Made by a program: the position numbers and the translations under genes. The notes under the pieces are model-generated. The model was not told the origin of the DNA, ran no database searches, and saw only the letters and a list, made by a program, of their open reading frames with translations. This document shows positions 37,743 through 48,549 of a DNA stretch of 64,000 nucleotides, piece after piece; within the stretch, counting starts at the first letter, position 1, and the number at the start of each line of letters is the position of its first letter. Source of the DNA: Blastocatellia bacterium (GTDB lineage Bacteria > Acidobacteriota > Blastocatellia > UBA7656 > JADIYM01); NCBI GenBank assembly GCA_016705245.1, contig JADIYM010000002.1, positions 248,001 to 312,000 on the forward strand. The letters run 5' to 3'.

Positions 37743-40165
37743 TCAGCAATGGACCTGGTATCGGATTGAACGTGATGAAAGCAGACCTACGCACAGTTCT
37801 CGTTTTCGGCTTCCTGACGCTGGCCGCCGTGATCCTCGGCGTTGCGCCGGCGGCAGCGCAGTCCGGCGTCCTCATACCGACAAGCGTCAAGGACCAGCCC
37901 GACTCGTCGATCCTGGCACTTACCGAGATGACCGTCTCGGTGTCGATCGACCGGCAACTGGCTCGCACCCGGGTCACGCACATCTACGCGAACAGGACAT
38001 CGAACCCGATCGAGGGCACCTACGTTTTCGCCGTTCCGACGACGGCGTCGATTGCCGACTTCGCGGTCTGGGATGGTGACACGCGCATTCCCGGCGTGAT
38101 CCTCGAGCGACGGACGGCGCGCGCAATCTACGAGGAAATCGCCGCCCGGGCAATCGATCCGGGTCTACTCGAGCAGGAAGGGGATGAGGACGCGCCGACT
38201 GCGTTCACGGTGCGTGTGGCCCCGATTCCGGCGTTCGGAACGAAGCGGATCGAGATGGAGTACACGGAGCTGCTCTCGGTTGATGACCTGCAGTCGTATT
38301 ACTCGTTGCCGCTCAAGCCCTCGCAATATGGAATCCAGGCGATCGGACACCTGCGCATCGACATATCGATCGCGTCCGGGTTTCCACTCTCCGGTCTCGA
38401 CGTCAAGGGGAACCAGTTCCCGGTGGCCATCGATCGGGAGGAACCGACGACGATCGCCGCCCATTACGAGGGGACCAATCTGCAGCCGGCGCAGGACTTC
38501 GCATTCAGTTACAGCATTGCGGTGCCAGAGAGCCGGCTCGACGTGATCGCCTATCGGTCGCCGGAGCGGATTTCTGCCGCGGAATTGCGGGATCCATCGC
38601 TCGCCGAGCGGCAGTCGGACGGGTACTTCCAGGCGACGGCACTATTCAATGGCTCGGGACGCGCGCCGGGTGTCACGGCTGCGGGCGCCCGACCGCGATC
38701 CATCCTCTTCATGCTCGACACCTCGCTTTCGATGTCGGGAGAAAAACTCGATCGGGCCTACGAGGCGATTCAGGCCTTCATAGGCTCGTTGACGCCCGTC
38801 GACCGATTCAACCTGCTGCTCTTCAACGATGACGTCGCGTTGCTTGGCAACGAGCCGGTACCCGGAACGCCGGAAAACGTGGAGCGCGCCATGGCGCTCG
38901 TACGTGCCAGCTACCTGTCGGGTGGAACCGACTTTCGCGGCGCGTTCGATTCCGCGCTCAAGGCCGCGGCTGACCTTCCGGACGTCGATGGGGGCCGTGC
39001 CGTCGTTTTGATCACGGACGGCAATCCGACGCTGTCGACCGTGCAGACGAGGCAGATCGTCGACGCCTTCCGCGCGGCGAACGACCGGGGCCCGAAAGCC
39101 CGGCTCAGCGTCTTTGGCATCGGCGCCGACACGCGCGTCGGGCTGCTCGCGGAACTCGCGCGATCGAGTCGGGGGCTTTTCGTCTGGTCACGCGAAACTG
39201 ACAGCCTCGAATTCCGGCTGCGGGCTTTCATCAACAAGATTGGAATGACGCCGATAGACGACGTTCGGCTCGCTGTCGACGGTGGCGACACGTATCAGGT
39301 CTATCCCGACTCGGGCACGACCGGTTACGAGGGATCTGCCGTCCAATTTCTCGGTCGCTATCGGAAGCCGGGACAGGCAGCTTTCCGCCTGACCGCTTCC
39401 TCCGAACGCGGCAACATCAACCTGAGCGCGGGGCTCCTTCTGCCGGATCGCGATGACGCACACGGCGAGATCCCGCGACTCTGGGCTCGCGCGCGTGTCG
39501 ACGCGCTCCTCGCCGACATCGAGCTCAACGGTGAGAACGAAGCGTCGATCGCCGAGATCATCGCGCTCTCGAAGCGCTACAAGTTCGTTACGCCCTACAC
39601 GTCGTTCCTCGCGGCGCCCCGATCGCTTCTACGGCCGCGGACGATTCGGCCCGGTGATCCGGTCCTTCGCGTCGCGACGGATCCGTCGGTGACGAGCGTC
39701 GTCGCAGTTTTCCCGTTCGGACTGGTGAAACGACTCGCGTACCTCGAGGACGAGGGTGTGTGGGAGACCCGATTCCTGGCGCCGACCGATATGCGCGACG
39801 GCCAGTATGCTTGCCGGCTCGTGATGACCGACGCGTCCGGACGCTCGTTCGAGGAATTGAAGCGCTTCCGGATCGACAGTCGTCCTCCGCAGCTGGACGT
39901 CTCGATCGAGCCGGGTTCGGCTCGCGCCGGCAGCGACGTGCGCATCGTTGTTCGCACCGACGCCGATGCTCGCTGGATCTCGGCGCGACTCTTCGGCGCC
40001 TCGCCCGTGAAGGTCGTCTGGGACGGCGCTGCCAAGGCGAACGTTGGCCGACTGCGGTTGCCCGCCGAACTGCCGCCGGGTGTGTACACCGTTCAGGTGA
40101 CCGCGGAGGACTTTGCCCGTAATGGCGCTGTCGCCGAGATTCGACTCGAGGTTCTTGCTCAATGA
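37739..40165 (+). CDS. Exported VIT and von Willebrand A domain protein
   Basis: About 808 residues. A signal peptide (from MKADLRTVLVFGFLTLAAVI) is followed by a VIT domain with VTHIYANRTSNPIEGTYVF and the FAVPTTASIADFAV strand. A VWA domain follows, with the complete MIDAS motif FMLDTSLSMSG near residue 325, VLITDGNPT, and FGIGADTRVGLL. The C-terminal part carries YKFVTPYTSFL (typical of bacterial VIT-VWA proteins) and Ig-like strands ending GVYTVQVTAEDFA. The first ATG (37739) overlaps the preceding stop; the ATG at 37775 would place the signal peptide exactly at the N-terminus. The next gene also overlaps by ATGA. Metal-dependent adhesion in the periplasm or at the surface is likely. Confidence 0.88.
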   Translation: MISNGPGIGLNVMKADLRTVLVFGFLTLAAVILGVAPAAAQSGVLIPTSVKDQPDSSILALTEMTVSVSIDRQLARTRVTHIYANRTSNPIEGTYVFAVPTTASIADFAVWDGDTRIPGVILERRTARAIYEEIAARAIDPGLLEQEGDEDAPTAFTVRVAPIPAFGTKRIEMEYTELLSVDDLQSYYSLPLKPSQYGIQAIGHLRIDISIASGFPLSGLDVKGNQFPVAIDREEPTTIAAHYEGTNLQPAQDFAFSYSIAVPESRLDVIAYRSPERISAAELRDPSLAERQSDGYFQATALFNGSGRAPGVTAAGARPRSILFMLDTSLSMSGEKLDRAYEAIQAFIGSLTPVDRFNLLLFNDDVALLGNEPVPGTPENVERAMALVRASYLSGGTDFRGAFDSALKAAADLPDVDGGRAVVLITDGNPTLSTVQTRQIVDAFRAANDRGPKARLSVFGIGADTRVGLLAELARSSRGLFVWSRETDSLEFRLRAFINKIGMTPIDDVRLAVDGGDTYQVYPDSGTTGYEGSAVQFLGRYRKPGQAAFRLTASSERGNINLSAGLLLPDRDDAHGEIPRLWARARVDALLADIELNGENEASIAEIIALSKRYKFVTPYTSFLAAPRSLLRPRTIRPGDPVLRVATDPSVTSVVAVFPFGLVKRLAYLEDEGVWETRFLAPTDMRDGQYACRLVMTDASGRSFEELKRFRIDSRPPQLDVSIEPGSARAGSDVRIVVRTDADARWISARLFGASPVKVVWDGAAKANVGRLRLPAELPPGVYTVQVTAEDFARNGAVAEIRLEVLAQ

Positions 40166-40728
40166 CGACGCGTCGACATCGTTGGGTCTGGTCCGTCACT
40201 GCGACGATGGCACTTCTCGTCCTTGCCAGTATGCTGGCGTGCGCCAGATCCCAGACAGCGACGTCCGAACCGGCTGCCTCGAGCTCGACGGCGAGCTGGG
40301 ACGCGTTTGCCGGCGGAAACAGCGCAACGAACTCGGTGAATTCCAGTGCGGTGCCGGTGACGCCGATCGAGATCACGGGAGCGCCGTACGTTCGGTCGAT
40401 CAAGCTGGCGTGGTCGGCGTCGGAGCGAGTTCCCACGTACGAAGTCCAGAACCAGACGCTTCGACTGCCGGCAGAGACCCGGCAGGCCGTCCTCCAGGTT
40501 GCCATCACGGACTTGCCGTCCGGGACGGACCTTCGAGTGGATTGGTACCACGGCGAGAAGCTCGTCTTCTCGGATGCCCTGACGGAGCACGAGGACGGCG
40601 ATCACTTCTTTGCACTCGTCAAGAGGAATGGGAGCCAGCTCGAGAAGCTGCCTCCCGGCGAATACCGCGCCGTCGTTCACGACGGCGCCTCCGAGATCAA
40701 GGTCGTTCGGTTCCAGATCGATGCTTAA
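40162..40728 (+). CDS. Hypothetical lipoprotein
   Basis: A 188-residue protein with a basic N-terminus, hydrophobic stretch ATMALLVLASMLAC and lipobox LAC, so it should be lipid-anchored. The mature part begins with a Ser/Thr/Ala-rich linker. It then has one beta-rich domain (PYVRSIKLAWSASE, then VDWYHGEKLVF and LPPGEYRAVVHD) resembling Ig-like or invasin-accessory modules; no named family is assigned. It is coupled to the VIT-VWA gene by an ATGA overlap and is likely a partner at the membrane. Confidence 0.7.
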   Translation: MTTRRHRWVWSVTATMALLVLASMLACARSQTATSEPAASSSTASWDAFAGGNSATNSVNSSAVPVTPIEITGAPYVRSIKLAWSASERVPTYEVQNQTLRLPAETRQAVLQVAITDLPSGTDLRVDWYHGEKLVFSDALTEHEDGDHFFALVKRNGSQLEKLPPGEYRAVVHDGASEIKVVRFQIDA

Positions 40729-40739
40729 TTTGAACAGCG

Positions 40740-40761
40740 CCATCGCCGATCGCGGCGATGG
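40740..40761 (+). terminator. Hairpin between lipoprotein and giant TPR gene
   Basis: CCATCGCC and GGCGATGG pair perfectly around a six-base loop, twelve bases after the lipoprotein stop. There is no T-tract. It may be a partial terminator or an mRNA-stability element separating expression of the three coupled genes from the giant TPR gene. Confidence 0.35.
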
Positions 40762-40856
40762 TCGGAGAGCGGTTACCAGATGAGCCATCAGCACGTGACG
40801 CGACGTCGTGAAGTCTCTGCCATTACCGGTCAGCGCGAGTGTGGAGGATTGAGATC

Positions 40857-43800
40857 GTGAAGCTCTCTCGAATTGTGGTCGTTGCGACCGTCGGCCTGTT
40901 CATCGTCCTCCTTGGCGTCGGCGCTGTCGCGACGCCGGCGGCCGGGCCGTCTCAACGGCCTCGACCTGCCGCCGGGGCGCAGCGCGATCCGATCGGAGTG
41001 GCCCTGGCGACTCCGGCGGGCGTCGCGCCGCAGGCCGAGGTCGATGCGGCTCTCTACGTCGTGCAGCCGTTCTTCGACGTGAGCACCCGGATTCCCCGAC
41101 CGTTCGCGGACGCGCGGCCACGTGTCGAGGCCCTCGCGACTCGGTATCCGAACGACCCGCAGATTGCGCGGACGATGGCTCGGCTCGACGAGAGTCTCGG
41201 ACGATTCGACGAAGCCGTGACGTCGATGGAGCGCTTCGCTGGCCTGTCGGGTCGCAGACCGGTCGCGCTGCGCCGACTGGCAGCGTTCTATAGGGACCGC
41301 GGCCGTCCTGCCGACGAGATCAAGGTCCTCTCGGAGCTCGCCGACAAGCTGCCGATGCGTGAGCGAGCCCCGGTGTACGCCCGAGCCATCGTCGCTGCGA
41401 ACGACGGACGGCCCGCGGGCGTCAACGTCGAGACCTTCTACGAGAAACTCATCGACGCGAATCCGGAGAACGGAGAGGCGCTTCGGGAGTACGTCTCGCT
41501 GCTCCTGGATTCGAAGGACACCGAGCGCGCACTCCGAGCCGTCGACCGTGTCGCGAAATCACCGGGTGAGAGGACGCGGGCGACGACGAGACTGCTGCTC
41601 GCCGAGCGGGCGCGGATCTACGATCGTCTCGGGGACCGGGCCTCGGCCCTCACCGTCTACGAGCGGTCGTACGATCCGCTCTGGCCTCGCGCGGTTGCGG
41701 CGGACTACTACGCACTGCTCACGCGCTACGGTCTCTACCGTGAGCGCCGTCGAGCGCTTCAGAATGACGCTGGAAAACCGGGCGCCTCGGTGAACTCCGT
41801 CGCACGGCTCTTCAATTTCTATGCTTACGAAGGCAGCCTCTCGGCCGGCGCGCGACTGCTCGAGTCGGTCGAGGCGGGACGCGGCGTCGTCGAGTGGTCA
41901 TCGGCGGACCTCGAGCTCTTCGCGAATCTCTATGCCCAGATCGGCGACTACGATAACGCGTCGCGTTATGTCTATAGTCTCTACCTGCAGGGAGCCATGC
42001 AGCCGGGCGCCCCGGATCGTGAGCGAATCCTTTCCCGGCTGTTCGAGACGCTCGTCGAGGCGAGCGCAAGCGCAACGCGGATCGCACCGGGCGGCATCTC
42101 GCTTTATGCCGACATCGCGCGGATCGACCGACGCCCGGGCGCCGTCAACGCGCTCCTGTCGCTGATCCTCGCCGGCAACAATCCCGCGGCGGAATATCGA
42201 CTGGAAGAGGCGAAGGCCGGCGGATATCTGAATCGCGCGCTGGCGCATTCGATCTACGAGCGCTTCTCGACCGAATTCCCGGCGTCGCCACGCCTCGGCC
42301 TCATGACGGTCGAACTACTGGAAGCCTACGCGGACCTGGGTGCCAATGCCGATGCAGTCGCCGTCGGCACGGCGTTCCTCAATGCAAGACCGGATGCGCC
42401 GGACTACGAATTTGTCGCGCTCGCCGTCGCGGATGCCCACGTTCGCCTCAAGAACCGCACCGCCGAGCGCGCGGTCCTCGCCACGCTGCTCGACCGGGGC
42501 GCATCGCGCTCTCGCGGTCGAGCGCTCATCGAACGATCGCCAGCACGCATGATTCCGATGTTTGGAACCGTTGCTTTCTCGGACGATGAGTCATGGAGTG
42601 TGGATGAGCCCCCGGCGCTGTTCATGGCGCCGAATGGTGTCCCCGTCGACGCATCGCAGGCCGGCCGATTCGATGATGAGGGAAGCGAGGAGTCGTCCGA
42701 CCCGGGGAGCTTCGGCGATGCGGTGTCGGATCCCGACGAATATCGATCCGAGCCCGACGATTATCGCGGGCAGCCCGATGCCGAAAGACGACGGCCGTCG
42801 TATGGGCTCCTGCTCGAGCGGACGGTGGCATCGTTCGAGGCCGAAAATCGAAAGTCAGAGGCGCTCGCGTTTTTCTGGTCCGAGTTGCGCAAGCACCCGA
42901 ACGACGAGGGACTGCACGAGCGATTCCTCGGCTGGCTCGGGAACACCAGCCTGATCGGCGAAGAGCTCAAGGCCTACAAGCTCGCTCTCGAGCGCTACGA
43001 CGATGGCACGTGGCTGCATCGCGTCGCGCGTTGGTACGTGCGACGGGGCCGGGGTGCCGAGATTCGCCGGCTGACCGACCAGGTCATTCGCACGCTCGAC
43101 GATGAACAGGTCACTGCCTACCTTCAGGAGTACGCCGGTTACGGCGGCGCCAGCAGCGGTGATTCGCTTGACGTCGACAAGGCCCTCGCATTGCAGATGA
43201 CGCGCATGGCGATGCAGCGATTCCCGAACAACGAGCGGATCGCGCGAATGCTGCTCGACCGACTCGCCGATGCGAAGGCGTGGCCGGAGTGGGAGCGGCT
43301 GTCTCGGGAGCATTACTTCGGAAACGAATCGATTCGAGCCGACTACCTCAAGCGATTGTCGGAGACTGGCCGCCTCGAGGCGGACTACGCGCTGGCAAAC
43401 GAGCGCGCTCGCGGCGGTCTCGAGGCCGATTCCACCTCATCGTTCGCTTATGCCGTTTTCACAGCAGACGCCGCCCGTTGGCTCTCGCGCTTCGACGAGT
43501 CGATCGCGGCTTATCGCCGGCTCGTGGCCCTCTACCCGGGCGAACCTGCCTACGCGATGCCGCTGTCTGACCTGCTGCGGTCGTTTGGATCGCGCGACCC
43601 GAAGTTCTATGACGAGTCGGCCGAAGTGCTCGACGGCATGTCCAGGATTCACCCGACGGACGCTTCCTATGCCACGAAGGCCGGGGAGGCGCTCGCCGAG
43701 GCCGGAAGAATGCCCGAGGCAGCGAAGCGCTGGCGCTCGATCGTGGCCGCCTCACCGGGCTCGCCTAAGTCACGGCTCGACGTCGCGACGATCTTCTGGG

Positions 43801-46800
43801 ACTACTACCAGTTCACGGATGCGGCGGCCGAGCTCGAGGCACTGCGTCTCTCGACTCGTGACGACACCCTTTACGCATTCCGGCTCGGGGCCATCCACGC
43901 CTCGAAACGAGATCTGGCGAAGGCGATTCCGGAATACGTCAAGACTCTCGGCACGTCCGGCGGCGAGCGAGAGCAGGCAATGGTCCGACTCGCGGAACTG
44001 CAGCGACGGCCGGGAGTTCCGGCGCAGATTGCCAGTGCATATGCTGCGGCTCACGCCTCGCGTCCGACCGATGGGCAGCTCGTGCTCGGCTACGTGGACT
44101 ATCTCAAGAGAATCGAGAACAGCGGTGAAGCCGTCGGCGTCCTGAATCGGGCGGTCGACCAGATGACCGACCCGGTCTTTCTCGATGAGGCGCGCGGCCG
44201 GTTCCGCGCCTGGCGTTCGCCAGAGGGCGAGATTCGGACGCTGCAGCGGCTCGCGGACAATGCCCGCGACGAACGCGAGCGAATCCGGGCCAGGCTGCAG
44301 CTCGCATCGGTCTATGAGTCCGAGAAACGGCGCGATGATGCGGCCGGGGTAGTCGATCGACTGGTGTCGGAATATTCGACGAACTTCGGAGTGATCGACG
44401 AGGCCGTGCGGATCTACTGGCGGCTGGGACTGATGGATCGATCCGTTGCGCTCTCACGCGACGTGATCGCTCGGTCGGCGGGCGACTACCGCAAGAGATT
44501 CGTCATCGACCTCTCGCGTCGGCAGACGGAAGCGGGTCGGCTCTCCGACGCCGAGGCCACGCTGCGGGCGTATTTCACCGAAAGTCCGCTCGACATGGAC
44601 GTCTTCGGAGCGCTCGCAAAGACCATCGGTGATCAGAAGAAGGACGAGGTGCTCGCGGCGCTCTACGTCGAGGGACTCAAGCGGATTCGCGAGGCCGGCC
44701 TTGGCGATGACGAAGAGAATCTCAAGGTCGCCGAGCTTCGGACCGGGACGATTGCGGCGCTATCGCGCCTCGGCCGCCATACCGAGGCCATCGACCAGCA
44801 CATAGAGATCATCAACCGCGATCCGGAAAGCTATGGAGCGCGCGAAACGGCATTCGAATATGCCGCGCGCCACGACCAGGGCACGCGCCTCGTCGGGTAC
44901 TACGAGAAGCTCGCGAAAGAGTCGTACAAGGATTACCGCTGGAGTCTGGTCCTCGGCCACCTCTACGAGTTGAATGGCAACACGGGCGGTGCCATCGAGG
45001 CTTACCAGCGCGCCGTCGTCAACGAGCCGCAGCGGGTGGATTTCCGGCGCATGCTCGCGTCCGCGATGGTTCGGGGCGGACGCTTCGACGACGCGGTCGT
45101 CGAACTGCGGCGCGGTTGGGAAATCGACGGGAAGGATCCGTCGTGGCTCCTTCAGGTCGCGGAGATTCGCGTCCAGCAGGGCCGGCTCGACGACGCCGCG
45201 GCGACACTCGAGGAAGCGATTGCCGGACGGAAGAGCATCACGCCGGGAGAGCTCTGCGGCTACGCGGAGCGGCTCGACCGATGGGGGCTCGTCGAAAAGT
45301 CGGTCGCACTCTACGATCGCGCCATCGAAGCCGCAAAGACGCGTCCGGAACAGTCCGGATTGACGGTGGACCGACTCTCCGATTACGTGCGCGTGGCGTC
45401 ACGCGTGCGGGCGCCGGCGGACCTCTTCAACAGGCTCGAAGCGCTTCGGTCGACATTCGCCGGACGGGGCGATCCATCGTCGTTCTACAGCGGGAAGGAC
45501 ATCGCGCGCGCGATCGAGGAGGTCGAAAGAACCGCGTTTCCGCGCGCCGTCGCGGACTACGGCTCGGCCGGCGAACGTGCGGCTCTCGATGCCGCTCTCC
45601 GAGCAGCTGCATCGCGAGCGACCGAAACCGACGCCAAGCGTCGATACCTCGGCATCGCGCAGCTGTGCGGACTTGCCGAGTCGCACGAGGCTATCCTCGT
45701 CACGCTCGTCGAGCAGGCGCTGTCGACATCGTCCGTCGACCAGGGCGTCGCGTTTCGTAACGCGCTGACGGAGCTCGCGGAATCGCTTGCAAGCCGGGCT
45801 CAGTTCGCTCGTGCGGCGGCCCAACTCGCGAACTTCCGGGCACGCGATCCGAAATCGGGAGACTTCGATTACGACCGTCGCATCGCCGAGTACTTCAGAC
45901 TTGCCGGCGATACACCCAATGAAATCGCGGCGCTCGAGCGCCTCTACGCAACGGCGGGCGGCAGCGTCATGACCGGCGGCGAGAGAACCGTCGCCGTTGA
46001 GCGACTGTTCGAGGTGCTCGTAGCGACGGGCCAGCGTGATCGTCTCGTGGCGCTCGCCGGACGCCAGAGCCCCTTCCAGCTCATCCTGATCAATCACCTC
46101 ATTCGAACCGGCGACCAGGAGACTGCCGCGCGTGCAATCGCGAATTCAGGTTTCTCGCCGGTCTGGGAAAAGGCAAAGACGGCAGAGATGGGACTCTACT
46201 TCCGTAATGCATCGCCAGCCGTGGAGACCGCGTTCCGCGAGGCGCTCGACGTGAAACCGATCGGCGAGCGTGTCGGGCGACCGTTCAATGGCGACATGAT
46301 GCTGACCGGAGCCGACTATTTCCTCGTCGCGCGAAACTACGGACTGTGGCTCGACGTCGTGGCGTCGCGCGGGAACGAGGCGCGCAACTTCATCGTCGGC
46401 AGACTCGAGCAGCGTCCGCGCGACGCGGCTCCGCAGGAGCAACTCGCCCGGTACTACCTCGTCCGCGACGAACTGGCGCAGGCCGGTGTTCACGCCGAGC
46501 TCGCGGGCGAGATCGCTCCGCGGCAACCGTCGGTGATCGGAATCCGTGGAGAAGTTTTAGCGGCAACCGGGAAGGTCAGCGAGGCAATTGCGCTCTGGAC
46601 GCAACTTATCGAGTCAGATGACGCCGGATCGGAGAGCTACGATCTCTACTTCAGGCTGATGTCATCGCACGGGAAGCTCGACGTGGCCGTCACACGGCTT
46701 CGCGACGTCATTGCTGCGCGGATGTACGTGGGCCAGTTCGGAGTGGTCAGGGCCGTCATCGGTTCGATGGCGGACTACGGCCGCGAGCACCCGCAGCAAT

Positions 46801-48511
46801 GGCCCGCCATCGCCGACATGTTCTACGGGGCGGCCGTGGGCTCGGTCGATGATGTCGAGCTGCTGCAGCTTGTGCTCACCGAGGACCTCGTCGGGACTGA
46901 GCGCAGGGGACCGTTCTACCGGCTGATCACGGACCGGCTCGACTCGCTCGCGATCGCTGCGGCGAACGATGACGAAGATGCCTACGTCTATATCGGCGGA
47001 GAAGCCGTCACGCCGTCTGACGAGCTGCGCAAGTGGCAGCGTCGCGCGGTGGATTACTTCATAACTCGAGGGGACTACGCGGAAGCGGAGGTATTGCTCA
47101 AGGCGGTCGAGTCGGCAACGATCGAGTCTCACGGCAGGCTCCACGATCAGGCGTCGTCGACGGACGAGACGTGGATCGAGCTCGCCCGCGCGACGATTGC
47201 GCTCAAACAGGGCGACAAGGTCCGGGGGCTCGCCGCGCTAGGCCGCTTCATCGAAGCGGATACGGACGAGGACGGAGAGCCGGGAACCGGCGACATGTCG
47301 CGGTGCCAGTCGGCCGTGGCGGTACTTCGTGCGAACGGGGCGCATTCGGAGGCCGAGGATCTGCTCGAATCGACCTACCGAAAGCTTCTCGAAGTCAGGA
47401 ACTACGACGCGTCGAACTTCACCGGACTCGCCGAGGTGCTCTATCGGCGGGGTCGCGCGGACGAAGCCAACGGCGTTCTCCGGCGACTTGCCGCAGGGCG
47501 CAATCCGAGTACGACGGCGCTGTCGGCAGCAGCGGACGCCGCTGCCCGGTCGGCACAATACCCGGTCGCCATAGAACTTCGGCAACTGGTTTTGCGCCAC
47601 GTCCCGGCGGATATCGAGAACCGACTCGAGCTGGCTCGCCTCATGGCAGCGACCGGGAATGGCGGGGCAGCCATGTCGGCGTTGCTGGAGATCGTCGCGG
47701 ACGAACGCGCTGCAAATCGCGTCCGGGCGCAGGCCGTGGATCTCGCCATCGAGGTTGCAACGGCGGACTCCTCGGCCCGCACGGCCGGAAGCGCGAAGGT
47801 GGCGTCGGGACGAACCGAGCCCGAGCGCGTACTCGCGGCCAGGCTGTTGGGGGTTGCCGGAGACATCGACGGAGCCCGTCGCGGGCTCGAAGCCGTGATC
47901 GCCGTCGGGGCGTCACCGTTTGCCGCAATTGAGCTCGGACGTCTGGAGCTTGCGGCGAATCGTCCGGGCGAAGCCGCCCGTGCATTCGAGCTCTCGCTTG
48001 CCGCGGAGAGCAACGGAGACCTCGGGTCTTCCATTTCGTTTGGAGGCGCGACGCCGGTTCATGGGCTGATAAGTGCCTACGTCGCGATGGGCCGACTGGA
48101 CGCGGCGTTGAAGCTGGCCGAGTCGCGAACGGGCACATATCAGCTCGATAGCGAGGACGAGCCGGCGGGACTAGTGTTCGAGCCCGAGGTCGTCGAGGCG
48201 CGCATCGCGACCGGTCTTCCAAGTCTCGGCGCTCGAAACGTCGAGGCCGAGCAGCTGGAGCGCATTGCGACGTTGACATCGTTGATCGACGCCGCCTCGC
48301 GTTCCGAACGCTGGTCGGATGCCGTGGCATTCGGCAGACAGCAGGCGAGTCTCCTGCCTCCGGCAACCCCGGAGCGAGCAGGCACAGCGGCGCATCGGTG
48401 ATCTACTGTCGCTCGAGCGCGATGCCGAGCGGCGCGCCTACGGCATTCCTCCGCATCGGCGAGGCCGTCGCGGCCGAATCGATCACCATTCGCGATTTCA
48501 CGCTCGATTGA
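40857..48511 (+). CDS. Giant exported tetratricopeptide-repeat protein
   Basis: About 2550 residues in one 7.5-kb frame. The N-terminus (LSRIVVVATVGLFIVLLGVG) is a signal peptide or membrane anchor. Almost all the rest is alpha-helical TPR-like repeats, for example ARTMARLDESLGRFDEAVTS, IEAYQRAVVNEPQRVDFRRM and LRRGWEIDGKDPSWLLQVAE. Near residues 610-665 there is an acidic, Asp/Glu/Ser-rich insertion. The GTG at 40857 is preferred (GGAGG nine bases upstream). The continuous frame stops at 48401, but the tail continues in two other frames to LRIGEAVAAESITIRDFTLD at 48511, so one or two indels near 48385 and 48440 are likely. A scaffold for a large envelope complex is plausible. Confidence 0.85.
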
Positions 48512-48549
48512 AGCAGGTCGGCCGGGAACGGTCGACGGAGAAGCTGATC

